Shown: positions 1 through 10,543, counted from the stretch's first letter. The stretch: DNA of 31,386 nucleotides from Gnetum montanum (GCA_015680685.1 MNCI01004590.1:691144-722529), one strand, 5' to 3'. The notes: generated from the letters alone by a model not told the origin. A program made the numbers and translations.

Positions 1-27
1 CCCAACGTATACGCCTGGCACCCTACA

Positions 28-291
28 GCGTATACGCCTGGCACTCTACGGCGTATACGCCCGGCACTCCAGCGTGTACACCCAGGTAATGCCGATGCAT
101 ACGCTCGATGACAAGATCTTCAATGACAACATGAGGACAACACTAAAGAGCAAGGATTGAAGCAAGTGGGCATCCTTCAGCATATACGCCCAGCACAGCA
201 TCTCCACCCAAGTTCACAGGCCCGCCTCATTCAGCGTATACGCCCAGCATATACGCCCGCCTCACATGGCGTATACGCCCAGCGTATACGC
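28..291. repeat. Cluster of GCGTATACGC palindromes in the 5' LTR
   Basis: The perfect 10-bp palindrome GCGTATACGC occurs at 28-37, 51-60, 234-243, 269-278 and 282-291, usually followed by CC(C/T)(A/G)GC. Near copies with CATATACGCC or GTGTACACCC lie between them. Several near copies differ by changes expected from decay of methylated CpG. The same word recurs in the leader (1533), the 3' LTR (14986, 15905, 16093, 16235) and intron 1 of the antisense gene (9981, 10077, 10419). The repeated short palindrome is seen directly. A protein-binding role is inference. Confidence 0.9.
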
Positions 292-381
292 CTAACAGAT
301 GTAATATATTGTATTTTTGTAAAGTGTGTGTACCCGGTCAACGCGCCACGTGTCTCCTAACCCGACTCTAGCGTAACAACC

Positions 382-391
382 TATATATAAA
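382..391 (+). promoter_or_regulatory. TATA box of the LTR promoter
   Basis: TATATATAAA stands in the LTR just downstream of the palindrome cluster and is followed by a GC-richer stretch. This fits the U3/R promoter of an LTR retrotransposon, with transcription expected to begin about 30 bases downstream near 415. No in-frame gene competes with the reading. Confidence 0.7.
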
Positions 392-984
392 CCCCGATTT
401 CCCACTTCACCGAGGTCGGTTAGCAAAAAGCTGGAGCATACCAGAGAACATTTACGCTGCGCACAAGAGCTGAAACCCTCTTATGCTAGAGAGCCCTGTA
501 CGCCGTACACACAGTCTCTACGCTCTGCTTGCCTTGCGAACCAGCCGAGTCATTCCTGCATACGCCGGGACTTTTAATCCGCCTTGTGTTCCCTCACGAC
601 TGCATTAGACCAGTGCACTATACTTTGACTCTATAATACCATTGTTTACATTTGCTGCATAAGATTGTTTACAGTTTTACGTCAACTTGGCGCATGCATT
701 CTGTTTACGCCCATTTACACTCATGCTCTGTTCGCATCCGTTTTACGCCGTTTACGCTTTTTTTACGCTCGCTACATCATTTACGCATAACCCAACGTAT
801 AACACTTTGCGTACGCGCAGGGAAATCCTTGTCTGATCCACGTGCGGACCACCCAAGGTACTCTGCCTTCGTGCATTCCAGCTCGCCCTCAGGCGAAGGC
901 AGGGGCTTCTGTTCTCGTCCTGCGATCCCACAGTCTTTGTTTTCCTTCCAGCCGAAGACCGACGATTTCAGGCAGTACAGAAAT

Positions 985-1002
985 TGGCGCTAGAAGGAGG
1001 GC
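985..1002 (+). other. Primer binding site (PBS)
   Basis: TGGCGCTAGAAGGAGGGC begins five bases after the LTR end. The TGG start complements the CCA tail of a tRNA, as required for minus-strand priming. I do not assign the tRNA with certainty. A search of plant tRNA 3' ends would settle it. Confidence 0.75.
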
Positions 1003-1603
1003 CTCCTAAAACCCTTACCTACAAACTCCTAGCGTTTACGCTGTCAACTCCAAGCCGCTCCCTGCTCAAACCTTCCCAGCGTTTACGCTGCCCAATCTAA
1101 AACCCCAGCCTGCAACTATCCAGCGTCTACGTTGTATAGTGTTTACGCTCTTAAAAGCTTACTGGCTCCTACGCTGCCTCATTTTACGCCAGCTCCTGTT
1201 TGACGCTACAACCTCTTTTACCGTCTCCTGTTTTACACTGAGCCTGTTATACGCTGTGAATTGTTTACGCTACAACTTGTGTTACACTGAGCCCTGTTTT
1301 AAGGTGAGCCTATTTTTTTTTTTTTTCCTTTGTAACTCATTTTACACTCCTGTGTTACGCCGATTACTTGTTCTATGCTGCAACCTCTTGTACGCTGTCT
1401 CCTGTTTTACGCTGCCACGTAGTTTACACTGTCCTCTTTTACGCCGTCACCCATCTTACGCTGTATACGCTCCCCAGCGTCTACGCTGACCATATACGCT
1501 GTATACGTTGTCACTATACGTTGTCCATTGAAGCGTATACGCTACACGCTACACAACACTAACTACGCATCTCCCGACCGATTCATATCCATGACATATC
1601 ATC
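1003..1603 (+). other. Untranslated leader rich in TTTACGCT words
   Basis: There is no supported coding region between the PBS and the gag start. The stretch repeats TTTACGC/TTTACGCT and related words every 15-40 bases, on a pyrimidine-rich background with a T-run at about 1312-1326, and includes one exact GCGTATACGC at 1533-1542. The short open frames that cross it are low-complexity products of the repeats. Confidence 0.7.
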
Positions 1604-4600
1604 ATGAATCCCGCAAACAACACTACTGCCACCACTCAAACCACCACCATCGTGGACATCACTATCATCCAACAGCCTATCGCACAGCACCCGGGAGTGC
1701 AACCTACACCGGGGCCTCGTCGATCCCTACGGCTACAGGGGAGAGATCCCACCTCCAACATCATCACCCAGGATCAGTATAATTTTATATGTATTAAAAT
1801 ACAAGCTGGCCTGGCTGTTGACCGAGCTGAAATGGAAGTGAAAAGGTAGTTCGAACTCTTCTACAGGGGAGGACACGAGTTCACCCCTTCCCAATATGAT
1901 GTAATCCTGGTTCCGGAGCAGTATTCGGAGCTCGTCACACAACTCCTCCTGCAAAGGAGCCGTACGTTGGATTGGTATGCGCTAGAACCCCAACCAGAAG
2001 AAGAGGATGACTTCACCGCTCAATTTGAGCACGAGGACTCCTACCACACTCTTAGCCCGCAAGCACAGGCTAACCCCATTTTTCACCCAGAAACAGGGGA
2101 AATCCTACCCCTCCAGCATCTTAGGTTCGCCCAAGCCCAAGCACCACCACCTGAAACATCAGCGCTAGTGCATATCCCTCCTCCAAGTGACTCCCAACCT
2201 AACACTTTCCCTCTCGCAGTCATCCCTACTGCAACTGCGGGCTCGTCCTTGCAAGCACTGCCCCCTCTAGCTAACGTGGGAGTGACATTTCCACCCCGAG
2301 TGATAGGGATGCCATACATCATCCCAGCCTCCACATCCGCTCATTACATCCCGCACATCCAAGCGCATGCAGGCCCCTCAGCGGCCGTAACCCAACAGAG
2401 AGCCTCTTCACACAATGTGGCCAGGCAATGGCCAGCGATGGGTATGCCATCACACCAGCCTTCTCACCCCCACGTGCCACCCCACACGATTCCACCAGTT
2501 ATTTTTCACCAGGTACAGCCCCAACAGCAACAAACGCCACCTTTCCCATACAACATGCCATCCTCAGTGCAACCCACGGTAAACTTTCCACAGGCACAAC
2601 CGCCAATCGCCCAACTTTCGGCCTTTCAACCCACAACTCAACAGTCTAACTTATACACAGCCCCATACCCCCAGCCCGTCGCTTCACCGAGTGCCCAAGA
2701 TTGGGCGGATGCCAAGAAACTGATGCAGGAATTGACAGACGAGGTAAAATGCCTCAAAACAGCCACCGACAGGGAGTTGAAGGTAGTAGATTTCTACAAT
2801 GATGACCCCATCAGCTCCTCTGTCCCACCCTTGACCTTACCCAAAGGCGTCTCTTTACCCACGCTAACCAAGTATAACGGGGAGACGGATCCCAACGCCC
2901 ACCTCATAACATTTCGATTGTAATGCGCGCTCCTCCAGGCATGGCCTCATTCCATTCTCCGAGTGTTCCCCATGTCCCTCGCAGGGAGAGCACTCGACTA
3001 GTACCGCAGCCTGCCGAGGAATTCCATCTTCTCCTTAGAAGATTTATTATGCCAGTTTGTGACCAGGTTCAAGTACAACTTGAAACCCGAGGCCACGTTG
3101 GACAGTCTCATACAGGTCAAGCAAGCACCGCTTGAACCTATCTAGAAATTCATTCAGAGGTGGAGTGCTGCCCTCAACGAATTACATGAGCCAATCTCCC
3201 CGACCTAACTGCTTACAATTTTAAAAGGGGCTGTTAATGACTTCTTTAAATCTAAACTGTACTACCTTAACGCACGTGATCTTAACCAGGCATTTGTGTA
3301 GATCAAAAATATAGAGGAAGCAGCTCAAAATAGCCATGACCTAGCATACTTGGCCTTCAAAAATCAACATACTAAAAACGATAAAGAGAAGGCCAAGACA
3401 ACTATAGCAGCGATAGCAGGAGCCCAACAAACGAACATCACACACTAACAAAAACCACCTGCAACCCCTACTAACTACTATAAACCCGCTACCACAATAG
3501 CCCCGGAGTCATCATCATCACAGAACCCAACAAACCGTACGTGCAATTTCGAGAGGAAAGAACCCTCTCAATACACGATTCTGCCAATGAAACCATCTCA
3601 GCTCTTTGATCAGCTCCTAAAAGCTGGGCTGATGAAACATAAGCAGTTATCCCCTGCGGCCATCTAAAGACATGACCAGTTCTGCCAACTCGTACAGAAC
3701 CCAAGCTTAGCAACGCCGGATGAGCCGCCCGTACCCAAAGGCTTTAGGATGGATCATTTTTGCGATTACCATCAACGCAACGAGCACGGAACAGATTACT
3801 GCTTCACCCTGAAGCAGGATATCCAGCGGATGATCGATGACGACCAAATCACTTTTGATGAGGCTAACCCAGTCCAACCGCAGAATCAGGCTATGGGGGT
3901 ATATAAGGATCCCCTGAATACTAAAGAGGCCCCGTACGTGATTAGCACAATCTAGTTCGATGATGATTCTGAGGCACGTAACATCAACACCATCTACCCC
4001 CAACATAAACAGGAAACACCTAATAGACCATTCGTCGTGCAGATTCCTCCCGCTGTGTCTGCCCCCACACCTCAACTACCACGCGCCCCTCAGCAATCCT
4101 ATGTCGTCCGCATACCTTCAACCGTACCTACATCCTCAAAGCCACCAACCCCTCACACTCAGCTTGCCCCTTTCATAGTCCGAGTACCACTAGCTGTCGC
4201 AACAACGGAGGCCCAACCTCCACTGAAACCAACTCCGTACATCGTTAGGGGACTCGAAAGCCTTGACGATTGTCAAACCTCCACCACACAGACGCAGGGC
4301 AAACCTCGCCCCTACATCATTAGGGTCCCTAGTCGGCCTTCGGCTCAAATGCCTCCCACTGACCAATCGCAATCCCACCCGTCTCCATATGTGGTGCGCA
4401 TCCCAAGGTAATCTAAGGCTTCGAGACCAGCTCCACCCCCACGCCACATGCAAGAACGCTTAGCTGATAGGCTTACGCGTGAACCCTTGGAGAAAGAGCG
4501 CCAACGGTTGGCTCTGGGGCCCCCCAAGCCCACTCCACTTAATTCCATACCCATGTCGCCAACTAACAATTAATCAAACTCAGGAAATCAGGGTGAACCG

Positions 4601-4768
4601 TCAAAACAATATGAACCATCTAAAACTACGGCACAGAGCAAGAATGATGGGCCACTAAAACACGAAATAAAGCTATTGGGCCCAATGGACCCAGTCATTG
4701 CTAACAAGAGCATTCCTAACAGTAGAGATTTCGCAACGGCCTTGACGCAAGTCACCTAAGCGCTTTAG
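1604..4768 (+). pseudogene. gag: gag (capsid/nucleocapsid polyprotein), broken by several stops
   Basis: Gag forms the particle that packages the element's RNA. A single frame starting at ATG 1604 runs through to the protease. It is broken by stops at 1847 (TAG), 2921 (TAA), 2999 (TAG), around 3140, 3205 and 3298, 3953, 4409, around 4571, 4757 and 4766, but I see no frameshift. The N-terminal third is proline- and glutamine-rich. The capsid-like core follows about residues 430-560 (FP.SLAGRALD then YRSLP, with a tail like the family's I.QVKQ motif). Near residue 720 (3761-3799) sits CDYHQRNEHGTDYC, a CX2HX4HX4C knuckle typical of Tat-like gags. The stop at 2999 falls where the family has Trp (DWY), consistent with a TGG to TAG transition. 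Confidence 0.85.
4028..4411 (+). repeat. Degenerate protein repeat [YF][VI][VI]RIP in the gag tail
   Basis: Within the gag frame six copies of a short motif follow one another: FVVQIP, YVVRIP, FIVRVP, YIVRGL, YIIRVP and YVVRIP. They are about 20-30 residues apart and separated by Pro/Gln/Thr-rich linkers. It lies between the zinc-knuckle-like motif and the protease. The repeat is seen in the translation; its function is unknown. Confidence 0.75.
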
Positions 4769-5749
4769 CAAAAGAACACTTCTTTAAGCTTGTATGACTT
4801 GGTTTTGACATCCCAAACTCATCGGGAAGCCCTCGTATGCATGCTAACGTCCATCCTGGTCAGTGAGGATTTGCCCCCAAGTGAACCTGCCATTCATGCT
4901 GTCATGTACTCATCTCACGGGGCCATTCCGAAACCCTTGAACTTCCAGGATGACAACATCAAAGTGGACAGGAACACAGGGAAAATAACAACAGTCCCCA
5001 TGTTCATAACAATACATATAAACCAATTCAAAATACATAGAGTCCATGTAGACAATGGGGCAGCCACAAACGTCATACCATATCCCATCATTGAACAACT
5101 GGGGCTTACTGACTTAATTAAACCAACCACAAAGACATGTTTAAGATCATTCAGCGGGTCACGTGTACTGGTCAAAGGCACGATAACCTTAGATTTCGTA
5201 GCAGGAGACCAGTTCCCCACATCCGCTGACTTCCTAGTTGTCGATGAAATGCCAGGATTCAACCTAATATTAGGAAGACCCTGGTTGGCCCAACTGAGAG
5301 CTGTTTCGTCCCCTATACATCAGGAGATTCACCTACCCTATGAGGGCGGTGAAATCGTCATACATGGGGAAGCGGTCACTCCCATTATTTCATCGCACAC
5401 AGACAGGGACCAAGGCTCCGAAGTTGAACTCGCCAAGCCTAGTCAAAATGACGTAAACAAACCACAACTGGTGGGCGGTAAACCTTCGAATGCGAGACAA
5501 GAGCCTCCTAAAACTCAAACACCTGCATCTAACACTCTACGCACATCGCCTCATGAAGAAACCAACACAGAAACAACGATGGACACCGAAGCACCTGAAA
5601 ATACCGATACCGAAAACATTCTAACGGACGTCTCCTGGACTGAATTGCCATTCAACGTGATCAGCGAAGGAGACGCAGAATACAAAATCGTACCGGCTAA
5701 TACACCCCCTGACATAAAAATAAAGAAAATCAAAAAACAATTAAAATAA
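4769..5749 (+). CDS. pro: Retropepsin-type aspartic protease domain
   Basis: The protease cuts the polyprotein. The frame is the same as gag and is open from after the TAG at 4766-4768 to TAA at 5747-5749; no AUG need be assumed because it would normally be part of gag-pro. The active-site loop is VDNGAATNVIP, with the catalytic Asp encoded at 5051-5053, matching the D-[GNS]-G form of Tat-like proteases. The second conserved block, LILGRPWL, follows about 70 residues later. The C-terminal 120 residues are Thr/Glu-rich and end in a lysine-rich tail. RT does not follow directly: the reading ends and 5.4 kb of other sequence intervenes. Confidence 0.85.
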   Translation, partial: QKNTSLSLYDLVLTSQTHREALVCMLTSILVSEDLPPSEPAIHAVMYSSHGAIPKPLNFQDDNIKVDRNTGKITTVPMFITIHINQFKIHRVHVDNGAATNVIPYPIIEQLGLTDLIKPTTKTCLRSFSGSRVLVKGTITLDFVAGDQFPTSADFLVVDEMPGFNLILGRPWLAQLRAVSSPIHQEIHLPYEGGEIVIHGEAVTPIISSHTDRDQGSEVELAKPSQNDVNKPQLVGGKPSNARQEPPKTQTPASNTLRTSPHEETNTETTMDTEAPENTDTENILTDVSWTELPFNVISEGDAEYKIVPANTPPDIKIKKIKKQLK

Positions 5750-5751
5750 AA

Positions 5752-6050
5752 CTACCCTTCGTCCGAAACGACGTTAAACTACATACAGTCTGAAATGACA
5801 TTAAACTATAATAGAGCCAAGAACATTATTAAACAACACCCTTTGTCCGGAAAGACATTAAACTATCATGTCCGCAATGACATAAAACTAGCCACGATCA
5901 GAAATGGTCGATCCACCAAGAAACTTATCCGCTTTATCCAAAATATTGCTCGTGTACAATGGGGCCCGAAATGGCCTTAAACTACACATAGTGGTCCGAA
6001 ATGGCTTTAAACTAGTGCAAATCAGGCCCGAGATGGCCTTAAACTAGCGC
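5752..6050 (+). repeat. TAAACT repeat array A
   Basis: Loose copies of a unit resembling gtCCGaaatGacnTTAAACTA recur here (for example around 5760, 5790, 5845, 5870, 5970, 5995 and 6035), with a less repetitive insert at 5900-5960. The same TTAAACT unit recurs just before RT (11113-11200) and after integrase (13367-13735). It is noncoding in all frames I checked. Tandem repeats in noncoding parts of Tat/Ogre elements are known; this particular unit I do not recognise. Confidence 0.7.
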
Positions 6051-6180
6051 ATACCCTGTCTTCCTTTTTACGTACCGTTTATCATTATTTCAGTGCATTA
6101 CATTTAAACAAAAAAGCAAATCCAAAAACATCTTAACATTGTGTCATGTGTGCAACCAACTTGAAAATCAACAAAAAATA

Positions 6181-6186
6181 TTTATT
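6181..6186 (-). terminator. Polyadenylation signal of the antisense gene
   Basis: AATAAA on the minus strand lies 116 bases beyond the stop codon, followed by a T-rich stretch. This is the expected place for a plant near-upstream element. Region 6050-6301 otherwise shows only AT-rich untranslated sequence. Confidence 0.55.
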
Positions 6187-6301
6187 CATGCAACGTTATA
6201 CAATTCTAAGAACCAATTGGTCCTGTTTTTCTCAACATTTCCAAGTTACAATTCTTGTATCAATTTGAATCAGTCAAAAAACCCAAAAAACACTAAAAAC
6301 A

Positions 6302-6403
6302 CTAAGCGTCCGGGACAGGAGGATCATCTCCTTTAGAGCCACCAGCGTCAGGGGCCCCTGCTTCACTGGGGCCAGCCTCTTGGGCATCATCACCACCTTC
6401 ATT
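6302..6403 (-). CDS. Exon 8: acidic Gly/Ala-rich C-terminus and stop
   Basis: The acceptor is GTTTTCAG|AATGAAGG. Thirty-three codons (NEGGDDAQEAGPSEAG and so on) end at TAG 6304-6302. The preceding exon ends in phase 0, so no codon is split. Confidence 0.7.
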   Translation of the reverse strand, partial: NEGGDDAQEAGPSEAGAPDAGGSKGDDPPVPDA

Positions 6404-6502
6404 CTGAAAACGTCAAAAATAAACAACCAACATAAAAATAAGCGGATGTTAAAATTTTAAACATTATTCAATGAACTAACTTCATAAGGATAAAACGCTT
6501 AC

Positions 6503-7287
6503 CATAGGGGATCCCCCTAGACCTAATTCAAGCCGATGAAAGATTTCTTCCTCTGAAACGCTAGCCCAATCTGTCCCATTCAAGCCCAAGTCAACGTCTG
6601 CCAAAGCCTTGCCTTTGTCAACGGCCGACCAAGTAGGACGTTTTAGAGGGAACTCACCCACTGACACCTCCCCAGAAGCAGTTGTGATCACCCTTGTAGG
6701 TGATTCCATTTCCACAGTTGTGTTCTGGGCAAAAGTATCGAATGCTGAACGCAAACCCAAACCCTCCACAAACATCTCTAACTGGCGCTTTTCAATAGAC
6801 ACCTCCTTTAACGACTTCTTGTACTGATGTTTATGGTTTTTCTCATCCTGACCCTATTTACGAACCTTGGAAGCAAAAGCCCTCCAATCTTGACACTTGA
6901 GGTTCAGGAGATCAATTTGGGCTTTGCGCTCCGCCATCGTTCGAGTCATCGACGCATGATGATTCAGTAAGTTCCAATACCTGGTGTATGTGACCTCGGA
7001 CGTTCACCAGGAGCGATCTCCGCTTAGTCTGGCAGCAGCGAACTCATACCGAGCTTTCAGATCATCACGTTCCTTTGACAATTCGGAGACTTCCTTCTCT
7101 TTTTCCTGTATTTGTAGCAACAACTGTTCAATGGAATGCCTACAAGTCCATAATGACTTGGCATTGTGCACAAGGCTTTCTGCAACTCCCTCATAAACAG
7201 GCCTTGACACCTGCTCTACTTCGGGGGAGAGTGTGGTTAGGCTTTCCATGCTAATGCTTTCTGAGGGATCCCATCTCAGTTTAGCAC
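6503..7287 (-). CDS. Exon 7: coiled-coil region
   Basis: The acceptor is GGGTAG|GT and the donor CTATG|GTAAGC. About 262 codons include a heptad-rich stretch (about 7131-7024) beginning IEQLLLQIQEKEKEVSELS. Further Lys/Glu-rich helix follows. Stops: TGA 7006-7004 and TAG 6856-6854. The coiled coil suggests self-association of the product (inference). Confidence 0.75.
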
Positions 7288-7363
7288 CTACCCACGTGAA
7301 AAATACAAATGTTAAAACTATACAAACAAGATGTGAAGCTCCAAATCTTTAAGTAATGTATAC

Positions 7364-7558
7364 CTATGTTAGGGTGGGCTTCAAGGATCCGTTCAACGAC
7401 TTCCTCCGCGATGCCAACCACAAAATCCATCTTACTTGGCATTTCTGACCAAATAAGTGGCTCACGGGTACGGGAAGAACTAACCTCAGCGATCCTCTCA
7501 GGGGGAACCGTCTTCATGGGTATGTCCAACCGTACCATCCTGGTCTCACTACCTTCAT
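7364..7558 (-). CDS. Exon 6 of the antisense gene
   Basis: The acceptor is TTTTCAG|ATG and the donor ATAG|GTATAC. All 64 codons are open, including MVRLDIPMKTVPPERIAEV and VVGIAEEVVERILEAHPN. No known domain is recognised. The phase fits exons 5 and 7. Confidence 0.7.
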
Positions 7559-7645
7559 CTGAAAAGCATAAAAACACGAAAATAAAAGACCGTCGGAGCA
7601 ATAACTGATTCAGCAAATAAAAAAGAACTAAAAGCGAAAACGTAC

Positions 7646-7876
7646 CATGATCCTTATCACCCTCTAGGGGATTGCCCAAATCCAAATCACCCTTAAGGAA
7701 GCTACTGAACACTTGGTTGATAGCATCCTAGTCGTCTAACGGTTCAGTTTCAGTAGTCTTCTCTGTTAACTGCTCCGTTCCTCCGCCTTGGCTTTTCTCT
7801 GGACTTTCCTCCCCGTTGTTTTTCTCTGTATTCATCTCCTCCTCCTCTGTGATAGTCTCCAAAACCTGCTTCCTCA
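7646..7876 (-). CDS. Exon 5: acidic linker
   Basis: The acceptor is GAAAAAG|TG and the donor CATG|GTACG. The exon is rich in Glu, Thr and Lys (TITEEEEMNTEKNNGEESPEK) and looks disordered. A TAG stop lies at 7730-7728, after which the frame continues to the donor with LEGDKDH. Confidence 0.7.
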
Positions 7877-7979
7877 CTTTTTCAAGTAAAAAAAAATAGC
7901 AACAATACGTAAGCAATTGGAGTAAAAATTAATAAACAAACGAAGACGATAAAATGATAAACGAGTGAGCCTCGCTTAC

Positions 7980-9020
7980 CAGGCATCTTGAAGCGTATGT
8001 GCTTCACATGTGGCTGGCTGACATCAGCAACCTCCTCCATCAGACGGTCGGGCCTTTTCAACTTCGACTTGGCTCGGCTGATGGTTTCCTTGATAACCCG
8101 TTTTGCCCGCCTAGCGATTAAAGGTACATCATCCGGCTCCAATCGCAAACTATCTTGTGTGTGGACTGAACCACCAGATGATCCCCCCGTGGTAACAGAA
8201 ATGGATTCATCGATGCCTTCAGGTGCATCTTGGGATTTGGCTGTGTCATACAGGTGATTGATCCACAGGCGGGATAGTTGACCCCGATCTCGCAGAACAA
8301 ACTTGTTGTCTGCGTGAACCACAAGGAACTCAGCAAAACGGCGGAGATAACTAGCGAAGAAGGCAAAGGTGAAGTGAGATTGTGCTTCGATATTCGAACG
8401 CAACCACACTATCTCCTTGTGCAGGCTTGCCAACAAAAACTGAGCCCAGTTATACCGCATGCCTGTTTCCAAAACAGTTCGCATGACACGAACAGCCTCA
8501 ACCCCAAGGCACCTCACCTGGGAAAGCGTTTTCGGGAATACCCGTGCTCGAAACAGGGGATATAATTCATTCACCTCTACAACTTTCGCTTTCCCCTGCA
8601 TCGGGAATCCCTTGATGCTCTTGGCCACGCCTAGCCAAGATTCCAGCTCACGGATCGTCTGCAGCTCTTTATGAGATCTGTCCAACACTATGGGTAGGCC
8701 ATCTGCCGGTACGCCAAACAAGTTGGAAAAGAACACAGGCGACAGATGAAACACCACCTTGACACCCTTAATCTGGGTGCTGTACTGTAAGACAGACTCA
8801 TTAAAAGAGTCCACAATCCCAATCATCTCCCCGATTGAGACGTCAGGGCTAAGCGTCATAAAAAGCTCCATGAGGCCGACATCGTCCAGGCAACAAGTGA
8901 GGGATGGTGGAGCTTGCTTACATAGCCACTTTTGTGCCTTTGCCACCTCCCTGAACTTCATGGACAAAGTAGTCTCAGTTCGGCCTGTTGTCACGGCATC
9001 CCCACCAGGAGGTGCATCAA
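7980..9020 (-). CDS. Exon 4: long central domain, plant-transposon-associated type
   Basis: The acceptor is TTTTACAG|TTGATG and the donor CCTG|GTAAGC. All 346 codons are open. Features are VVFHLSPVFFSNLFGVPADG, a W.GVAKSIKGFP segment, NELYPLFRARVFPKT, an LLASLHKEIVWLRSN helix and FASYLRRFAEFL, followed by a basic segment ending in RFKMPG. The layout recalls 'putative plant transposon protein' domains found in retroelement-associated genes; this is a tentative resemblance from memory of the pattern. Reading past the donor gives a hydrophobic tail that is intron sequence, not a membrane anchor. Confidence 0.75.
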
Positions 9021-9105
9021 CTGTAAAACCAATTTAAAACGATCAGATTAGCATAACTTCAAACAGATAGACCCACTAAAATATGCAGGAAAGGTTATCC
9101 TTTAC

Positions 9106-9368
9106 CGTTAGTGGCAGATCTAGACATGCTGCCAAGATCACGAGAGAAAACTGGCCCGTTGTCAGTCCAGTCTTCATGAAGCCACCCACGAGCCTTGCAC
9201 ATCGCAAACGCTCTGGAGAACTACTTGTGAAAGTGGACCATCGAACCCTTTGTTTGCCTCAGCACAGTCCCACAAAAGGTTGGGCCCATCATAAATGCTT
9301 CCAGAGCAGTGCGAGCAAGGGCTAATCCTTCATCTTCAATGAGTGTCCCATCCGAGTGGGTCTTCGGC
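9106..9368 (-). CDS. Exon 3 of the antisense gene
   Basis: The acceptor is CTTACAG|G and the donor ACG|GTAAAG. The phase matches exon 2 (two bases carried, one completing) and exon 4. It encodes about 87 residues including EDEGLALARTALEAF and ARGWLHEDW, with a TAG at 9223-9221 in HFHK*FSRAF. No family is recognised beyond its place C-terminal to the HAD-like domain. Confidence 0.7.
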
Positions 9369-9444
9369 CTGTAAGCAAATATGGGTCATAACAAGAAACG
9401 AGCACTGAACAGCAAAAGGAAACAGTAAACTGAAACATGCCTAC

Positions 9445-9894
9445 CTGGCCACTCAATACACCGTGCCGGGAGGGTTCTGGAATAATGTATGTGCACGAGC
9501 AACTATGAACAACGTATTGTTGAGATAATCCAACCCTCGCGGCAACAGTGCCCACACGCGCGTTAATGGGCGTGTGGCCCGGGGCCTGCGCGTAGTACCA
9601 TCTTCGTTAACAAAAGGCCCCTCGTCGATGTCCTGTATAAAAACCATGACACCCTTTGCAGCCCCCGGCAGCATCTCTTCAAGCACGCTCCGTGCAGTCA
9701 CCTCATCAAAGTTTGACCAGATGGCCACCTCGAAATTGTCCAATAGGAAGGACAGAAATCCACACACACCTCCCCTGAACCAAACCCCGTTATCATCCAC
9801 GGTAATATTTGGGGGAACCTCCCCATCCTCAATGGGGCCAACCCATGTCAATACCCCGACAAGTTCAATGACAATGAGGAAGCGTTTACTGTCC
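9445..9894 (-). CDS. Exon 2: FCP1/HAD-like domain lacking catalytic acids
   Basis: The acceptor is CTGTAG and the donor CCAG|GTAGGC. The order of blocks follows FCP1/NIF-type HAD phosphatases: a beta strand ending in IELVGVLTW (9872-9840; the family has DLDG or DLNG), then FRGGVCGFLSFLLDNFEVAIWSN, then PLTRVW, then NNTLFIVARA and QNPPGTV, where the family has NTLLIDDS and NPP. Both first-motif acids (read as E and V) and the late Asp pair (read as V, A) are gone, so catalysis is unlikely. A TGA at 9455-9453 lies three codons before the donor. Confidence 0.75.
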
Positions 9895-9959
9895 CTACAG
9901 CCAATCGCAATGTCACAATAAAATGAAAGTTTGCATCATAAATCAGCAAAATTCAAAAA

Positions 9960-10530
9960 TCAACTAACTGTTTACGCTCAGCGTATACGCTGCACACAAA
10001 GCATATACGCCGGCCAAACGATCAACACTTAGCGTGAAAAACGTAATTTAAACTCAGCATATACGCTGTATACAGAGCGTATACGCCGACCAACACTTAG
10101 CGTAAAAAACGCAATTCAACTCAACGTCTACGCTGACGGCAATCGGCTTTACGCTGACGCCTGAACCCCTTCACGCCTAGCATATACGCTGAGCAAACCC
10201 TCGGCATATATGCCCAAGTTCGCTTTTAGCATAAACAGTCTACGCCAGAGACGTGAAAATCGAGTTTAGGCTGTAAAAGCAATCGTGCACGCCCAGTGTA
10301 TACGCTAAGCAAACCCTCGGCATATACGCCGTAAACAGAAGTTACGCCGATGATAAATCAATTACGCTGACAAACATTTCACCAATAAAGAGCGGTTTAC
10401 GCTATAAAATGACGCTTGGCGTATACGCCGACAACCCATACGCCTAAAAACCCTCTACCGCCGACGTATACGCCGAGACTGTCTACGCTACAAACAACAA
10501 AAGATAACACAGAAACAACAAGAGGCAGGG
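9960..10530. repeat. TACGC/GCGTATACGC cluster in intron 1 of the antisense gene
   Basis: Exact palindromes lie at 9981-9990, 10077-10086 and 10419-10428, with many near copies (GCATATACGC, GCGTAAAA, TTTACGCTGA) every 20-40 bases. Most lie in the 649-base first intron; the related words continue through exon 1's untranslated leader to about 10990. The flanking letters (GCTGA or CCGA) differ from the LTR copies (CCCAGC), so the two clusters have diverged or been amplified separately. Confidence 0.85.
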
Positions 10531-10543
10531 ATCAAGGTCTACC

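Larger units (their letters stand above)
1..979 (+). repeat. 5' LTR, 3' portion (start lies outside the window)
   Basis: This segment matches the 3' LTR: its first bases correspond to about 14936, and the shared end is ...GTACA at 979 and 16855. It ends in CA, as LTRs do, and is followed after five bases by a primer binding site. The U3 part is crowded with GCGTATACGC palindromes. A TATA box lies at 382-391. The U5 part (about 500-979) has many TTTACGC words and a short CG-rich stretch. The open frames here read through repeats and show no protein family. Segment 343-526, which holds the TATA box, is absent from the 3' LTR at the N at 16402. Confidence 0.9.

Noticed and set aside
28-291. CRISPR-like array of short palindromic repeats
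   Set aside because: The repeat is 10 bp with irregular spacing and no unique spacers of constant length, and it lies in a plant LTR.
1139-1562. Cys/Leu/Tyr-rich plus-strand frames as a membrane protein
   Set aside because: The composition is produced by TTTACGCTG repeats in the leader.
7882-7980. C-terminal membrane anchor for the antisense protein
   Set aside because: The stretch begins with a consensus donor CCTG|GTAAGC and is AT-rich intron sequence.
6482-9851. Several separate small minus-strand genes
   Set aside because: Their ends coincide with GT-AG splice sites of compatible phase, so they are exons of one gene. The hydrophobic tail after 7980 and the start LTYCCYFFLL before 7876 are intron reading.
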